A stretch of 41,899 nt of DNA from Actinomycetota bacterium (GTDB lineage Bacteria > Actinomycetota > Humimicrobiia > Humimicrobiales > Humimicrobiaceae): contig JAQVDY010000013.1 in assembly GCA_028698215.1 (NCBI GenBank), forward strand, positions 1 to 41,899, in the 5' to 3' direction. Positions 41,561-41,899 of this stretch are shown piece by piece (positions within the stretch are counted from its first letter, which is position 1; each line of letters starts with the position of its first letter). Both the position numbers and the translations under genes were made by a program. The notes below the pieces were generated by a model. The model did not search any database and was not told where the DNA came from. It saw nothing but the letters and a program-made list of their open reading frames with translations.

Positions 41561-41743
41561 TTTTTCCTTCCTGCATAACTGAAATAACTTATAATAATAT
41601 TATGATATTTTTTTAAAATATAAAATATAATTTTTTTTAGTTATAATTAATTAAGAATATAGGATACTGGTTAGGTATTTTAGCAAATATAAATTATTCA
41701 TACTAATTTTCGGCCAGGTTTATTGTTTCTAATTTCAGCCAGG

Positions 41744-41773
41744 TTGCCAGCAAGGCCAGTTTTGTATTATAAA
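41744..41773 (+). promoter_or_regulatory. Promoter of the DUF2007 gene with very short leader
   Basis: TTGCCA (41744-41749) and TATAAA (41768-41773), each one mismatch from consensus, with an 18-base spacer. Transcription would begin near 41780, only a few bases before the ATG at 41783; no ribosome site fits between, so the mRNA may be leaderless. Confidence 0.5.
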
Positions 41774-41782
41774 GTAGTTAAT

Positions 41783-41899
41783 ATGAAAGAAACCATTAAA
41801 ATTTTCAGTTCCCGCATAGAGGCTGAGGTAGCTAAAAGCTTTTTAAAAAGTAATGGCATTGAAAGCTATGTATCCTCTGACGACGCCGGCCAGATGTAT
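41783..41899 (+). CDS. DUF2007 family protein, N-terminal part (runs off the window)
   Basis: Thirty-nine codons are visible. I-F-S-S-R-I-E-A-E-V-A-K-S-F-L-K and then N-G-I-E-S-Y-V-S-S-D-D-A-G are typical of DUF2007, a small ferredoxin-like domain sometimes called a putative signal transducing protein. It usually runs to about 70-150 residues, often followed by a zinc ribbon. Cut by the window end, so C-terminal domains are unknown. Confidence 0.8.
   Translation, partial: MKETIKIFSSRIEAEVAKSFLKSNGIESYVSSDDAGQMY

Noticed and set aside
1-41899. CRISPR arrays, insertion sequences, integrases, rRNA genes, replication origin
   Set aside because: No regularly spaced direct repeats, transposase or integrase motifs, rRNA-like sequence or DnaA-box cluster was seen on reading both strands.

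Overview
The window is bacterial, with moderately low G+C, dense gene packing, frequent TTG/GTG starts and clear AGGAGG-type ribosome binding sites. Carbohydrate and amino-sugar catabolism, c-di-GMP enzymes, a copper ATPase and, most tellingly, an OLE-type RNA next to an OapA-type membrane protein point to an anaerobic, Bacillota-like or related bacterium. No rRNA or conserved ribosomal gene is present, so I do not name a taxon.

Layout. (1) 1-3102, plus strand: the tail of an M24 peptidase, an M20 peptidase, a cyclase-family hydrolase, tRNA-Val(GAC) and an alpha/beta hydrolase. (2) 3114-5516, minus: a large lipoprotein with LVIVD repeats, a PKD-like domain and a transglutaminase-like domain. 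(3) 5688-12663, minus: a ROK regulator followed by a tight six-gene operon (PIG-L deacetylase, TIM-barrel isomerase, Gfo/Idh dehydrogenase, NagB-like deaminase, UroD-like protein, BadF/NAGK-type kinase) that looks like an amino-sugar pathway without NagA. (4) 12793-14021, minus: promoter, about 583-nt structured RNA (probable OLE RNA) and its membrane partner gene. (5) 14056-18023: a GAF-PAS-GGDEF protein and a Cu+ ATPase with a palindromic promoter. (6) 18142-30381: a sugar/polyol island with six isomerase-like TIM barrels (five of the AP-endonuclease-2 type and one XylA-like), a Gfo/Idh dehydrogenase, a zinc dehydrogenase, a phosphomannose-isomerase-like cupin and a LacI regulator. It is interrupted at 26333-28057 by a plus-strand accessory patch with a frameshifted DUF7000 gene and decayed sequence. 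(7) 30483-41899: mostly housekeeping and signalling genes: a PNPOx-like protein, a small zinc-ribbon protein, a hydrolase/PLP enzyme/ion channel operon, a YhfC-type membrane peptidase, an SDR preceded by a possible structured leader, a 2TM protein, a PAS-GGDEF-HD-GYP protein, a PfkB kinase with a thioredoxin reductase, a TPR protein, a bactofilin and a partial DUF2007 gene.

The two sugar regions each pair a sugar-type regulator (ROK or LacI) with dehydrogenases and isomerases that would oxidise and rearrange sugars, yet neither contains a transporter or glycoside hydrolase, so uptake and the first cleavage must be encoded elsewhere. The strongest candidate for an unusual system is the OLE RNA/OapA locus. 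Other notable points are a potassium-channel-like protein with a rewritten selectivity filter and an A AAA AAG slippery site exactly at a gene's frame break.
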